From Oligoflexus tunisiensis (lineage in GTDB: Bacteria; Bdellovibrionota_B; Oligoflexia; Oligoflexales; Oligoflexaceae), in assembly GCF_001748245.1 (NCBI RefSeq), contig NZ_BDFO01000001.1, positions 3,499,208-3,563,207 of the forward strand: 64,000 nucleotides of DNA. Reading direction: 5' to 3'. This document shows, piece by piece, positions 27,904 through 36,429 of this stretch. Position 1 is the first letter of the stretch, and each line of letters opens with the position of its first letter. The translations under genes and the position numbers were made by a program. The notes under the pieces were generated by a model that was given only the letters and a program-made list of their open reading frames with translations, was not told where the DNA came from and did no database searches.

Positions 27904-28012
27904 CCCATTTCTACTGATCCACGCGATAATAGTTGTAACGGCGTTTATCAGGTTACTGGAGTCTCCGCCAGGCCCTCCCCATCAAGGGCTGGCTTTATTT
28001 GGGTTGCGTTGA

Positions 28013-30199
28013 ATGAACCTTGAGATCCGCTATTCTCCGCCAAATCAATCGCAGCAGGTTGTCCCGGTCCGTGATCGGTTGATGATCGGTTCATTGCTGT
28101 CCAACGAAGTTGTGATTCGGGCGGCCTCCGTGGAACCGATTCACGCCATGATCGAGGTTCTTGAGAACGGCGTGCACATGCTGACTGATTTGGGCTCACA
28201 CTCCGGTGTGTTTCTCAACGGCAAGCGCATAGAAGTGGAATCACCTTTAAGTGTCGGCGATCGCATCTCCATCGGTGATGTGGTCATCGAAGTCGTGAAT
28301 CATCAAACTGCGGCTGCTGCCACTTCCGAGTTCAAGGCAGCCCAGAATGAAGGGACCAGAGTCGGCGGGGAAGCCACCATCATGAGCGGACGTCCGGGCG
28401 TGGCGACAGCGCCTCCACCGGCATCGGTTTATGAAGCGGCTTCTGATCATGACATGGAGTCGGACCACGGGGACGCGGATGAGGCGGACGATATGGCTGC
28501 AGGCGATGATGTAAAGACTACAGTGCGGGCGGCGCCTCGAGGTGACGGCGACCGCGGGTCGGATGATGGGGAGAGGCTGTTTTCACCCCGAAATGCCAAA
28601 CCCAGCGGCAACGTGCTTGAGGTCGTGAGCTATTGGGACGAGACCATCCTGGACGTGGATCTCTTTCATCCCAGGTTCAAGAACAATGAGAGAGTGACCA
28701 TCGGTGAACCACCGAAAGCGCACTTTCTCTCGGGAAGCGACAGCGATTTTCGCGCTCACGAACTGGCGAAAGTGCATGAAGAAGGCTACACCCTGCATCT
28801 GATGCCCGACATGCATGCACGCATTCGGAAGGGTGGCAAGGTCCTCGAGGAATCCGGGTCCAAATCGATCAATATGAGTCGCCATGATATCGCTCATATC
28901 AGTCAGGGACCATTGAAATATTTCCTGATGTTTATTAAACCGCCTGTTTTGGAATTGCCGCGCAGCAGCGCCCGCGATCCCGTTTTCATGGCGATCATGG
29001 TGGCTTCGCTGCTGTTTTACATGGCAGCGATTCCCGCGATTTATCTGAGCAAAAATCCTGCTGATGACAAGAACGATGATGACATCTGGTCGATCGTCAA
29101 TGCTCCGGAAAAGAAAGAGGAACCCAAGCCTATTCCGAAGCCTAAAGTGGAAGTGGCGGAAGTGAAGAAGGAGCCGCCGCCGAAGCCGACTCCCCCGAAG
29201 CCACCACCGAAGCCACCCACACCGGTTCCGCCCGAGGCGAAACCGAAACCCGTGGAGAAGCCCAAACAAACACAACCCGCGCCGCCGGTTGAAAAACCTA
29301 CGCAGCAATTGGCTGAACCCAAGAAGCCCACTCCACCGACGCCCAAGCCGCCGCAGGAGAAGCCGAACGATCAGGGCATGGCGAAAGCCGGGAAAAAGCC
29401 TGACTTCAAGCAGCCTGGTGCTGTGACCGCTGCGAAAGTTGGTCCATCAGGTGGTGCACAGGGTGGTGACAAGCTGCGGCCTGATGCAGGCGGTCAGCGT
29501 AAAGGGAATCAGAAAGTGGATCTCGCCGGTGCCGAAGGTGGAGCACCCAATAAAGCTTCTGGCGTGAACCTTGCTAAACTCGGTTTGGGTGCCGGTAAAG
29601 TTCTGAGTCAGGTCGGAGCCGGCGCGATTAAAACGGACTTTAAGGATTCCGCTGGTGGTGCCGGTGGAGGCGCAGGATCGGGCGCAAAAACGCTCGGACT
29701 CGGTGGGCCTGGAACCGGTAAAACTCTCGGTGTCGCAGGGACTGGTGGAGCCGCAAACAACTTTGGTGGATTCGGTGGAAACGGGTCAGGCCAGGGCGGA
29801 AGCGGTGGTCTTGGTGGCGCAGGGATCGGAAAAGGATTCGGCAAAGGATCGGGCGGCGCAGGCCGTGCCAATGTTGAAGTTCCACCCGGCGATCCTGTCG
29901 TCGCAGGCGGTTTGACAACGCAGGAAGTACAGGCAGTCATCCGTGCGAACCTGAACCAGATTCGTCACTGTTATGAGCAGCTCCTGCAACGTTCGCCGAA
30001 TGCAAACGGCAAAATTAAAGTGAATTTCGTGATTGGAGCTGATGGACGGGTCACGTCATCGAACATCGCTTCGGACACAGTTGGCGACGCTGTAATGGCC
30101 GGATGTGTGACAGGAAAGATTGTTCGCTGGAAATTCCCAACGCCGCGAGGCGGCCAGAATGTAAATGTAAATTATCCCTTCGTCTTCAACCCGCTTTGA
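28013..30199 (+). CDS. FHA-TM-Pro/Gly-rich-TonB-like trans-envelope protein (GltG-like)
   Basis: A protein of 728 residues. Residues 1-100 are an FHA domain (DRLMIGS, EPIHAMIEV, LTDLGSHSGVFLNGKRI) that would bind phosphothreonine in the cytoplasm. A second globular cytoplasmic region follows at about 200-315. One TM helix lies at about 323-346. The periplasmic part is a long Pro/Lys-rich rod (about 365-460), a Gly-rich stretch (about 470-620) and a C-terminal TonB/TolA-like domain (about 630-728) with LTTQEVQAVIRANLNQIRHC and KIVRWKFPTPRGG. This is the architecture of Myxococcus GltG: a bridge from the inner membrane to outer-membrane partners. Two Cys in the C-terminal domain probably form a disulfide. 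Confidence 0.85.
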   Translation: MNLEIRYSPPNQSQQVVPVRDRLMIGSLLSNEVVIRAASVEPIHAMIEVLENGVHMLTDLGSHSGVFLNGKRIEVESPLSVGDRISIGDVVIEVVNHQTAAAATSEFKAAQNEGTRVGGEATIMSGRPGVATAPPPASVYEAASDHDMESDHGDADEADDMAAGDDVKTTVRAAPRGDGDRGSDDGERLFSPRNAKPSGNVLEVVSYWDETILDVDLFHPRFKNNERVTIGEPPKAHFLSGSDSDFRAHELAKVHEEGYTLHLMPDMHARIRKGGKVLEESGSKSINMSRHDIAHISQGPLKYFLMFIKPPVLELPRSSARDPVFMAIMVASLLFYMAAIPAIYLSKNPADDKNDDDIWSIVNAPEKKEEPKPIPKPKVEVAEVKKEPPPKPTPPKPPPKPPTPVPPEAKPKPVEKPKQTQPAPPVEKPTQQLAEPKKPTPPTPKPPQEKPNDQGMAKAGKKPDFKQPGAVTAAKVGPSGGAQGGDKLRPDAGGQRKGNQKVDLAGAEGGAPNKASGVNLAKLGLGAGKVLSQVGAGAIKTDFKDSAGGAGGGAGSGAKTLGLGGPGTGKTLGVAGTGGAANNFGGFGGNGSGQGGSGGLGGAGIGKGFGKGSGGAGRANVEVPPGDPVVAGGLTTQEVQAVIRANLNQIRHCYEQLLQRSPNANGKIKVNFVIGADGRVTSSNIASDTVGDAVMAGCVTGKIVRWKFPTPRGGQNVNVNYPFVFNPL

Positions 30200-30231
30200 T
30201 GCTATCCTAACCGGGCAGCGCCGTCTGATTA

Positions 30232-30269
30232 CGCCCACTGAGGTTCTCAGTGGGCGTCGCATTCTTTTT
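30232..30269 (+). terminator. Intrinsic terminator after the FHA gene
   Basis: A perfect 11-base-pair stem with a 3-base loop, followed by a U-rich run ending in TTTTT. It lies 33 bases after the stop codon and closes the motility-type cluster. Confidence 0.9.
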
Positions 30270-30297
30270 AGGAATAGGATTATAGGGGAAATTTTAC

Positions 30298-31065
30298 ATG
30301 AAGAAGCCAGAGCTCAAGGCCTGTCTGTTGCTCGGTACCTTTCTGTTCAGCTCTTGTGCCCACCGTGCAGCTCCGCCTGGCCAGAACTCTCAAGCCCAGA
30401 ACTATTACGAGGTCAAAGTAAAGAAGGGCGATACTCTGGCAAACATGGGCGCGCAATACGCCGTTCCCCACAGCATGATTCAGCGCATCAATGGCCTCGA
30501 TTCAGCGGCCGATCTTAAGCCTGGGCAAGTGATATACATCCCCGTTAGTGAGAAGGCTCAAATGTCTCCTGACTTGCGGGGAAGAAGTAGACTGGTCAGC
30601 AGTGTTCTTCCTGTGGCCACAGGGAAAGGATCGGATGATGATAACCTTGTCCAAGGCGAGCGGGCGACACTCTATTCGGAACTGCGTGAACTGCAGTGGC
30701 CGATGAAAGGTCGTCTGACCTCAGGCTTTGGTCCGCGCAGCGGCCGTTCGCATGCCGGTATCGATATTGTGGCCCCGCGCGGTCGCAAGATCTTTGCGGC
30801 TCACGGCGGTGTGGTGGAATACGCCGGCTGGAAACGCGGCTACGGCTGGACTGTCGTCCTTCGGCAGAAAACCTATAAAACGCTCTACGCTCATTGCTCC
30901 AAACTTTTTGTGAAGAAGGGGCAGAATGTGAAGCGCGGCCAGGAAATCGCCCAGGTGGGCGCCAGCGGTAATGCAGAAGGCACACACCTGCATTTCGAAT
31001 ACAAGACTCTGGCGAACAAGGCGATGGACCCCATGCCTCACTTCGCGCGTCAGTACGCGCACTAA
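30298..31065 (+). CDS. LysM-M23 peptidoglycan peptidase lipoprotein
   Basis: A protein of 255 residues. The signal ends with lipobox FSSC (Cys20). A LysM domain (YYEVKVKKGDTLANMGAQYA) binds glycan, and a C-terminal M23/LytM domain carries the zinc motifs HAGID (H152, D156) and HLH (H230, H232). All metal ligands are present, so it should be an active endopeptidase, unlike the degenerate NlpD/EnvC type. The likely role is cell-wall remodelling. It follows the FHA gene after a terminator and could open peptidoglycan for the envelope machine (inference). Confidence 0.88.
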   Translation: MKKPELKACLLLGTFLFSSCAHRAAPPGQNSQAQNYYEVKVKKGDTLANMGAQYAVPHSMIQRINGLDSAADLKPGQVIYIPVSEKAQMSPDLRGRSRLVSSVLPVATGKGSDDDNLVQGERATLYSELRELQWPMKGRLTSGFGPRSGRSHAGIDIVAPRGRKIFAAHGGVVEYAGWKRGYGWTVVLRQKTYKTLYAHCSKLFVKKGQNVKRGQEIAQVGASGNAEGTHLHFEYKTLANKAMDPMPHFARQYAH

Positions 31066-31463
31066 GAACGGACCCGCATCCATCCCTCCCGCCTTTGCCG
31101 TTCCCATGGAAAGCTATCTGGAAAATGACCCGCTCTGAGAGGATCCCGAAAACCCTCTCAGAAGCGGGTGAAGTCATTTTTTCATTGGAGGTTTTGCAGT
31201 CGAGGTTGGTTCAATCGTATAAGGGGTCGTTCTGAAGTTTGCAGGCATGAAGTGTGACGCATTCACGCACAGTTCGCTTTCCAGACCTGCGAATAGGAAA
31301 GGACTGCCTTCAAGGGCGAATGCCAGACATGAAACCTCCTGTGTTTAATTTAAGTCCGCTCTGCGGGAAATCAAGGGGCATCGACAAAAATTTGTCAGCC
31401 GGGTTCGACAGAGTTGCGCTTCGGGTTAAAATCGGTTCATATTGATAGTTCCAAGGAGGTCCT
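31066..31463. other. 398-base intergenic stretch before the DsbD-like gene
   Basis: Apart from the terminator at 31125-31182 I see no gene. The right-hand part should carry the promoter of the DsbD-like gene. A run of GC-rich sequence and an AT-rich stretch just before the gene (31425-31450) are the only features. I make no -10/-35 call. Confidence 0.6.
31125..31182 (+). terminator. Intrinsic terminator of the LysM-M23 gene
   Basis: A long inverted repeat (7 base pairs plus an inner 8-base-pair stem) is followed by TTTTTT at 31177-31182. It lies about 60 bases after the peptidase stop codon. Confidence 0.85.
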
Positions 31464-33515
31464 GTGAAAGCTGTATTTTGGATCAGTCTCTTCCTTATGC
31501 TTTGGAGTGGGCGCAGCCTCGCGTTCACCGGCGCGACCGAAAGCGTTCGAGGCGACCAAATCCAGGTCCAGATCCTCTCGAGTGAGCGCAGCCTGCGTCC
31601 GGGAGCCACGCAAAATTTCGCGTTACGATTTCAACCCGATCCCCACTGGCACGTGTACTGGAAAAACCCGGGTGACTCGGGTCTGCCTCCCGAGGTCCAG
31701 TGGCAGAAGCCCGAAGACTGGACAGCAGGCGCTTTGATCTGGCCGCTGCCTGAGCGTATTCCGGTCGGACCCTTTTATAATTTCGGTTATGAAGGGGAAG
31801 TGATTATGCCCTTCCCTGTGACGATTCCCCGGAATCTCAGTGGCGATACCGTACGGCTGGAAGTATTCGTCAAGTGGCTCGTGTGCGAAGTCGAATGTAT
31901 ACCTGGTGAGCACCTTTTCTCATGGGATATGCCAATTCAAAAAGCGGCCAAACCGGAATCCAGTGACTGGCAATCCGTGATTGAAGGTGCAACGGCGCTG
32001 GCGCCCAAAGGACAGGTGCCGGCGCGGCTGGAAGTTTCGGCTGACGTTGACAAGATCATGGTGACGCTTGGGACCAAGGATATTCCGCAGGGATGGCAGC
32101 TGAAGGAATTCTTTCCGGAGAAGGGGAGTGGCGTGAAAGCCGCGCCGCCTGTCATCAATGGCAGTACCATCATTTTGGAAAAAGACGCGTATGAGGCCAC
32201 GCGTCCTTTTGGTGGCTTGGCTGTGTTTCAAAACGCGGCTGGTGAAAGGGTGGGATATGACCTGAATTTCGCAGGGAGCACAGCGGGGCAGGAGGGGATC
32301 TGGACTGTGATTCTGCTCGCTTTCCTGGGTGGCCTTATACTGAATGTCATGCCTTGCGTTTTACCAGTTCTAGCCATCAAAGTGCTGAGTCTGGTGCGTG
32401 AAAGCGGGGCTGACACGCGCAAGGTTCGCCAGGGAAGTCTCGCCTATGGCGCGGGTGTGCTGCTGTCCTTTCTGGCTCTTGCGGGTCTTTTGCTCTTATT
32501 TAAAGCGGGAGGGGAAGCTGTCGGTTGGGGTTTTCAGCTGCAGTCTCCTGCCTTCATCGCCGCTCTGGCTTTGCTCTTTTTTCTGATGGCCTTGAATTTC
32601 CTCGACGTCATTCAACCCTGGAACGCCTTCACAAGGCTGGGACAGGTTGGGAGCCAGCAGCAAGGAAAGGGTGGCCAGTTTCTCTCCGGCGTGCTCGCGG
32701 TTCTGGTGGCGAGCCCATGCACAGGGCCCTTTATGGGTGTGGCCGTTGGTTCGGCTTTAACGCGCCCGCCCGTTGAATCGATGCTGATTTTTATCTTCAT
32801 TGGGCTTGGTTTTCTCAGCCCGTTTCTGGCCCTGGCCTGGATCCCAAGCAGCCGTCGTCTTCTGCCCAAGCCGGGGCTTTGGATGGAAACCTTCCGTCAA
32901 GCGATGGCGTTTCCGCTGCTGCTCACCATACTTTGGCTTCTTTGGGTTCTGGAAAAGCAAAGTGGTATGGATGGGGTGCTGTGGATACTCGCAGCCTTTG
33001 TTGGACTTGGCTTTTTTGCCTGGCTATGGCTCCATATGAAAGATCGGGCGCCGCGTGCCTGGCTGTGGGTGACTCCTGTGATGCTTTTGCTCTGTGCGGC
33101 TGCGATTTACGGACAAAAACGTGATGAAAGTACCAAGACCGCCTCGTCTGCGGATACCGTCTGGCAGCCTTTCTCCACAGAAAAACTTGCGAAGGCACGA
33201 CAGCAGGGCCCGGTCTTCGTGGATTTCACTGCGGCCTGGTGTGTGACCTGCCAGGTGAATAAAACCCTGGTGCTGAATCGCAAGGATGTGCTCGAGGCTT
33301 TTGCGGAACGTGGAATTCAGATGATGCGTGCGGACTGGACAGACTATAATGCAGAAATTACGCAAGTGCTGACCAGTCTTGGTCGGCAGGGTGTGCCTGT
33401 ATACGCTCTCTATCGGGATGCGACGAGTCCGCCCATCCTTCTGCCGGAAGTTTTAACTCCCGATCTTGTCATAAAAGAGATCGGACAGGTGACCTCAAAC
33501 GCTACCAAGGAGTGA
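31464..33515 (+). CDS. DsbD/ScsB-like thiol:disulfide interchange protein
   Basis: A protein of 683 residues starting at a GTG with AAGGAGG 5 bases before it. After a signal peptide, the N-terminal periplasmic domain has the Cys pair CEVEC (C141, C145). The membrane domain carries MPCVLPVLAIK (C297) and ASPCTGPF (C near 417), the cysteine couple of the DsbD core. The C-terminal thioredoxin domain has AAWCVTC (C593, C596). Together they pass electrons from cytoplasmic thioredoxin to the periplasm. The extended N-terminal domain is of the ScsB type rather than classic DsbD. The neighbouring redoxin 3 bases downstream is a likely partner. Confidence 0.9.
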   Translation: MKAVFWISLFLMLWSGRSLAFTGATESVRGDQIQVQILSSERSLRPGATQNFALRFQPDPHWHVYWKNPGDSGLPPEVQWQKPEDWTAGALIWPLPERIPVGPFYNFGYEGEVIMPFPVTIPRNLSGDTVRLEVFVKWLVCEVECIPGEHLFSWDMPIQKAAKPESSDWQSVIEGATALAPKGQVPARLEVSADVDKIMVTLGTKDIPQGWQLKEFFPEKGSGVKAAPPVINGSTIILEKDAYEATRPFGGLAVFQNAAGERVGYDLNFAGSTAGQEGIWTVILLAFLGGLILNVMPCVLPVLAIKVLSLVRESGADTRKVRQGSLAYGAGVLLSFLALAGLLLLFKAGGEAVGWGFQLQSPAFIAALALLFFLMALNFLDVIQPWNAFTRLGQVGSQQQGKGGQFLSGVLAVLVASPCTGPFMGVAVGSALTRPPVESMLIFIFIGLGFLSPFLALAWIPSSRRLLPKPGLWMETFRQAMAFPLLLTILWLLWVLEKQSGMDGVLWILAAFVGLGFFAWLWLHMKDRAPRAWLWVTPVMLLLCAAAIYGQKRDESTKTASSADTVWQPFSTEKLAKARQQGPVFVDFTAAWCVTCQVNKTLVLNRKDVLEAFAERGIQMMRADWTDYNAEITQVLTSLGRQGVPVYALYRDATSPPILLPEVLTPDLVIKEIGQVTSNATKE

Positions 33516-33518
33516 AAG

Positions 33519-34127
33519 ATGAAAACAACTCTGCTGACTGCCTCGCTCGTTTTGTTCGGTGCCACAGCTCTGGCTGCTCCTCAGGTGGGCAAGCCCGCGC
33601 CCCAGTTCTCAGTTTTGGGGAGTGATGGCAAGACTCATAAGCTCGCTGATTATAAAGGAAAGTGGGTCGTGCTCGAATGGTGGAATCCGGACTGCCCTTT
33701 TGTGCAGAGGCATTATGATACCGGGAATATGCCGAACGTGCAGAAATATGCCAAAAGCAAGGGAAAGGATAATCTGGTCTGGTTTGCTGTGAATACTGCT
33801 GGACCAAGCGTCAAGGAGAAGATGTCTGCCGATGACGCTAACAAGCTGATGGCAAAATCGGGTGCTGCTGTCACGACGGTGTTTCTCGATCATAAGGCAG
33901 AGTTGGGGCATATGTATGAAGCCAAGACCACGCCTCAGATGTTCGTGATCAATCCGGAAGGCAACCTTGTCTACATGGGCGCGATTGATAGTATTCCCAG
34001 GCCCAAAGATCCGAAAGAGACTGGAAAAGCCATTAACTATGTGCGCCTCGCTCTCGACAGCGCCATGGCCGGACAGCCCGTGAAGACGACCAGCACACAG
34101 CCATATGGTTGCTCTGTGAAGTACTAA
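33519..34127 (+). CDS. Periplasmic single-Cys redoxin (thioredoxin/AhpC-like)
   Basis: A protein of 202 residues with a Sec signal (VLFGATALAA). The thioredoxin-like fold shows PAPQFSVLGSDGK and the active-site segment NPDCPFV, where the second Cys of CxxC is replaced by Val. A C-terminal Cys (YGCSVKY) could be the resolving partner. Family members are peroxiredoxin-like or TlpA-like proteins. It follows the DsbD-like gene by 3 bases, so it is probably reduced by it. A thiol-peroxidase or cytochrome c maturation role is possible. Confidence 0.82.
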   Translation: MKTTLLTASLVLFGATALAAPQVGKPAPQFSVLGSDGKTHKLADYKGKWVVLEWWNPDCPFVQRHYDTGNMPNVQKYAKSKGKDNLVWFAVNTAGPSVKEKMSADDANKLMAKSGAAVTTVFLDHKAELGHMYEAKTTPQMFVINPEGNLVYMGAIDSIPRPKDPKETGKAINYVRLALDSAMAGQPVKTTSTQPYGCSVKY

Positions 34128-34214
34128 AAAGTTCCCGGCGAAGTTTCACAAGCAGGATTCTGGCTGCTTGATGAGGACTATGGGCTCTCCCTCCGGAATC
34201 GGCGCTGAGCTTTC

Positions 34215-34225
34215 GGGGGGGGGGG
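34215..34225. repeat. G11 homopolymer tract in an intergenic region
   Basis: Eleven consecutive G lie in the gap between two convergent genes, 88 bases after the redoxin stop. Such tracts are prone to slippage, but this one is not in a start region or coding frame. Confidence 0.9.
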
Positions 34226-34308
34226 CTGGCACAGGACCTATAAATACAATCTATTAGAGTTGGGTGTGGGGTCGTGTTTCGACTGGTTGTCAAAAGGCTT
34301 TTCACAAC

Positions 34309-34854
34309 TCAAGATCGAGTATTCACGAGCCCCATAATCTCACGAGCCCTGTCCTGCACAGGACGGGGCGAAATTTTGATGCAATGAAAACCCAGCGCGG
34401 TGTAAACGCGTTCATGAAGCTTCCCAAATTCCAAAGCCTCCGCCAGCGATATCTGCCGAGCCGCGGTGTTTTCCATGAAACCCAGGCTTTCCACGAAGAA
34501 CACCCGTTTCTCATACACACGACCACGGACCAGTAAAGACACGAGGTTCTCGATCTCCTGAGGAATACCGTGACCCAGATATTGACCGAGGATATAGGTG
34601 TCAATGATCGACCGATCATGGAACTGCAAGCCATGAGGGTTGTCATTGGTTTGTTTTAAACGGAGCTGTTGCAGCTGAACAATGTCCCTTACGAAATCGG
34701 GAGACAGCCAGGGCTTATCAATGCCTAACGCCTGCTTCTCTGCGATCACCGCTGTCGCCGCCTCTTCAACAACGTCATAACCTTCGCCCTTCAAGGCATA
34801 AAGGATCGAAGTTTTCCCAGCACCCGGCGGCCCCGTGAGAATAAATCGTTTCAC
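34309..34854 (-). CDS. AAA-like P-loop ATPase/kinase-type protein
   Basis: A protein of 181 residues from the GTG at 34854, which lies 9 bases downstream of GGAGGA. Walker A is GPPGAGKT (residues 8-15) and HDRSIIDTYI supplies an acidic motif after it. The fold is that of small P-loop proteins of the AAA_28/NadR-like group, which often act as nucleoside or nucleotide kinases. The substrate is unknown. It lies 65 bases after the AhpD-like gene on the same strand and could be co-transcribed with it. Confidence 0.75.
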   Translation of the reverse strand: MKRFILTGPPGAGKTSILYALKGEGYDVVEEAATAVIAEKQALGIDKPWLSPDFVRDIVQLQQLRLKQTNDNPHGLQFHDRSIIDTYILGQYLGHGIPQEIENLVSLLVRGRVYEKRVFFVESLGFMENTAARQISLAEALEFGKLHERVYTALGFHCIKISPRPVQDRAREIMGLVNTRS

Positions 34855-34919
34855 GGTCAATGGTCCTCCCTTGACAGGTTCACGCGGAGCATAGCATGGG
34901 GACGAAAGTCCCCAAAGCC

Positions 34920-35498
34920 TCAAACGTAACCTTTGGTCGCCAGGCGCTTCCCGGTCGCAGCATAGCCTTCAGGCTGCATCGCCGGTGTGCCGTTGGCGTC
35001 ATTCCAGCGATTGTAGAAATTGAAGAGGGAGCAGACGGCGATGGCATCATAGATCGCCTCATCCGACCAGCCGGCAGCTTTGAGTTCCTCGATATCGCTC
35101 GACTGGGTGCGGTACGCTTCCTTGGTGATTTTCTGGATGAAGAAGAGCAGCGTCTTTTCCGCTTCAGTTAACGGAGCCGTGGCCGGATTGGTGCAGGCCG
35201 CATGGACCTTGGCCTCATCCCCATAAAGCTCCGCAGCGGCCGCCACATGCGAGCCGGTGCAGAACGGGCAGCGATTGGTGGAACTCGTGACGGCCGCGAT
35301 GAGTTCCCGTTGAGCGACAGTCAGAGGTGAAGGCCCACGCATGATGGCTTCGGTTAACGCTGAGAGATGCTGGGTCATCGCGGGTTTATAGGCGAAAAGA
35401 TGCCAGATGCCCGAGACGGGGTGGCCCGCGGCCAGACTTTTCTCAATCATCTCACCATAACGGCCTTTGCGGGCGGCTTCAACGTCCTTCAGAAACAT
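34920..35498 (-). CDS. Carboxymuconolactone decarboxylase/AhpD-like protein
   Basis: A protein of 192 residues with the AhpD signature: a CxxC active site (NRCPFCTGSH) followed by the proton-relay His. Other conserved stretches are LTVAQRELIAAVTSSTN and DAIAVCSLFNFYNRWNDA. This family reduces peroxides or disulfides using thiols. It lies near catalase, Dps and the redoxin, so an oxidative-stress role is likely. The start at 35498 has a GGAG-type site upstream. Confidence 0.88.
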   Translation of the reverse strand: MFLKDVEAARKGRYGEMIEKSLAAGHPVSGIWHLFAYKPAMTQHLSALTEAIMRGPSPLTVAQRELIAAVTSSTNRCPFCTGSHVAAAAELYGDEAKVHAACTNPATAPLTEAEKTLLFFIQKITKEAYRTQSSDIEELKAAGWSDEAIYDAIAVCSLFNFYNRWNDANGTPAMQPEGYAATGKRLATKGYV

Positions 35499-35697
35499 GC
35501 ATGCTCCTTTTATGTGGGATGTGTTAACTATTGTAACCCTTTCTCACAAAAGGACCATTCCCCATCGCCTGGGAAGCCCCAGGCTGTAAAATCCTGACCC
35601 GGAAAATCCAGTTTTTATGGGGGCCTGAAAGGTTTTCTGAATTCCCTGCCATCGATGGCCGATAAAGTCATGTCCACCTCTAGACGGAGACCAAGGT

Positions 35698-36267
35698 ATG
35701 GGGTTATTTTCCAAACATAATGGCTATGAATCGGCGGCCATGGAGCTTGAGGAACAGCAGCGGCGTCGGGAGCGTTCGTCCGGGTCGCATAAGACCTCGT
35801 CAGGCCACGCGAAAGCACCTCCGGCTGCTCCGCCACCCTTGAAGCCGGAAGCCCCCATTGAACCTCCGAAGTTGAGCTATGGCATCGAGGATGTCATTCA
35901 GCTGATGCGCGATCTGCCGGATAACAAGAAGGAAATGGTGATTCTGATCGTTCAGAAGACGCTGATTTCCGCCCGCATCGATATCAAGTCGATCCTGGAC
36001 AAAGCAGCCCGCAAAATCGAAATGCTGCAGTCTAAAAACGATAAACTCCGGGCCGAAATTCGTGAGCTCGAAGAGATGATCATTCAGAAAAAATCGGATG
36101 TGGATCGCTTGCGCCGTGATATCGAGGAAACCCAGCAGGTCCGCCTCAGCTTCGAGCAGGTCTACCTGCGCGGAACCCGGGCACCGACGACTTCCGTGGG
36201 GCCGGAAGAGGAAACTGCCGCCACTGGCACCCGCGTGGGTTTGAATCTGGAAACCGTGACAGGCTAA
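35698..36267 (+). CDS. Coiled-coil protein of unknown function
   Basis: A protein of 189 residues. Residues 1-55 are charged and Pro-rich. Residues 60-155 are almost entirely helical, with heptads forming a coiled coil (ILDKAARKIEMLQSKNDKLR, IRELEEMIIQKKSDVDRLRR). The tail is Gly/Thr-rich. There is no signal peptide. The SYGIEDVIQLMRDLPDNKKE segment at the start of the helix could be a recognisable small domain. It resembles cytoplasmic scaffold or polarity proteins only in character. Its neighbours give no clear hint. Confidence 0.65.
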   Translation: MGLFSKHNGYESAAMELEEQQRRRERSSGSHKTSSGHAKAPPAAPPPLKPEAPIEPPKLSYGIEDVIQLMRDLPDNKKEMVILIVQKTLISARIDIKSILDKAARKIEMLQSKNDKLRAEIRELEEMIIQKKSDVDRLRRDIEETQQVRLSFEQVYLRGTRAPTTSVGPEEETAATGTRVGLNLETVTG

Positions 36268-36314
36268 AGAAGAACCGCCCGGCAGCGCTGGGCCCCACGC
36301 TTCAGGCCGCCCGG

Positions 36315-36429
36315 CAGCGGCCGACGATCTGGATGGTAAAGGCAGCGCCCGACGACCTGGCATCTGGCCGACTTGCGCCGCTCGACCACCTGGGTGGCAT
36401 CACGCCGTCTTCCGCCGCTCCACCACCTG
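36315..36429. repeat. Array of four imperfect 17-base repeats at the 3' end of the kinase gene
   Basis: Related 17-mers of the form CGCCGCTCSACCACCTG and CAGCGSCCGACGAYCTG start at 36315, 36343, 36376 and 36413, spaced 28, 33 and 37 bases. The last copy encodes the kinase C-terminus (QVVERRK). The others lie just after its stop codon at 36400-36402. The intervals look like copied remnants of the coding tail. Confidence 0.7.
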
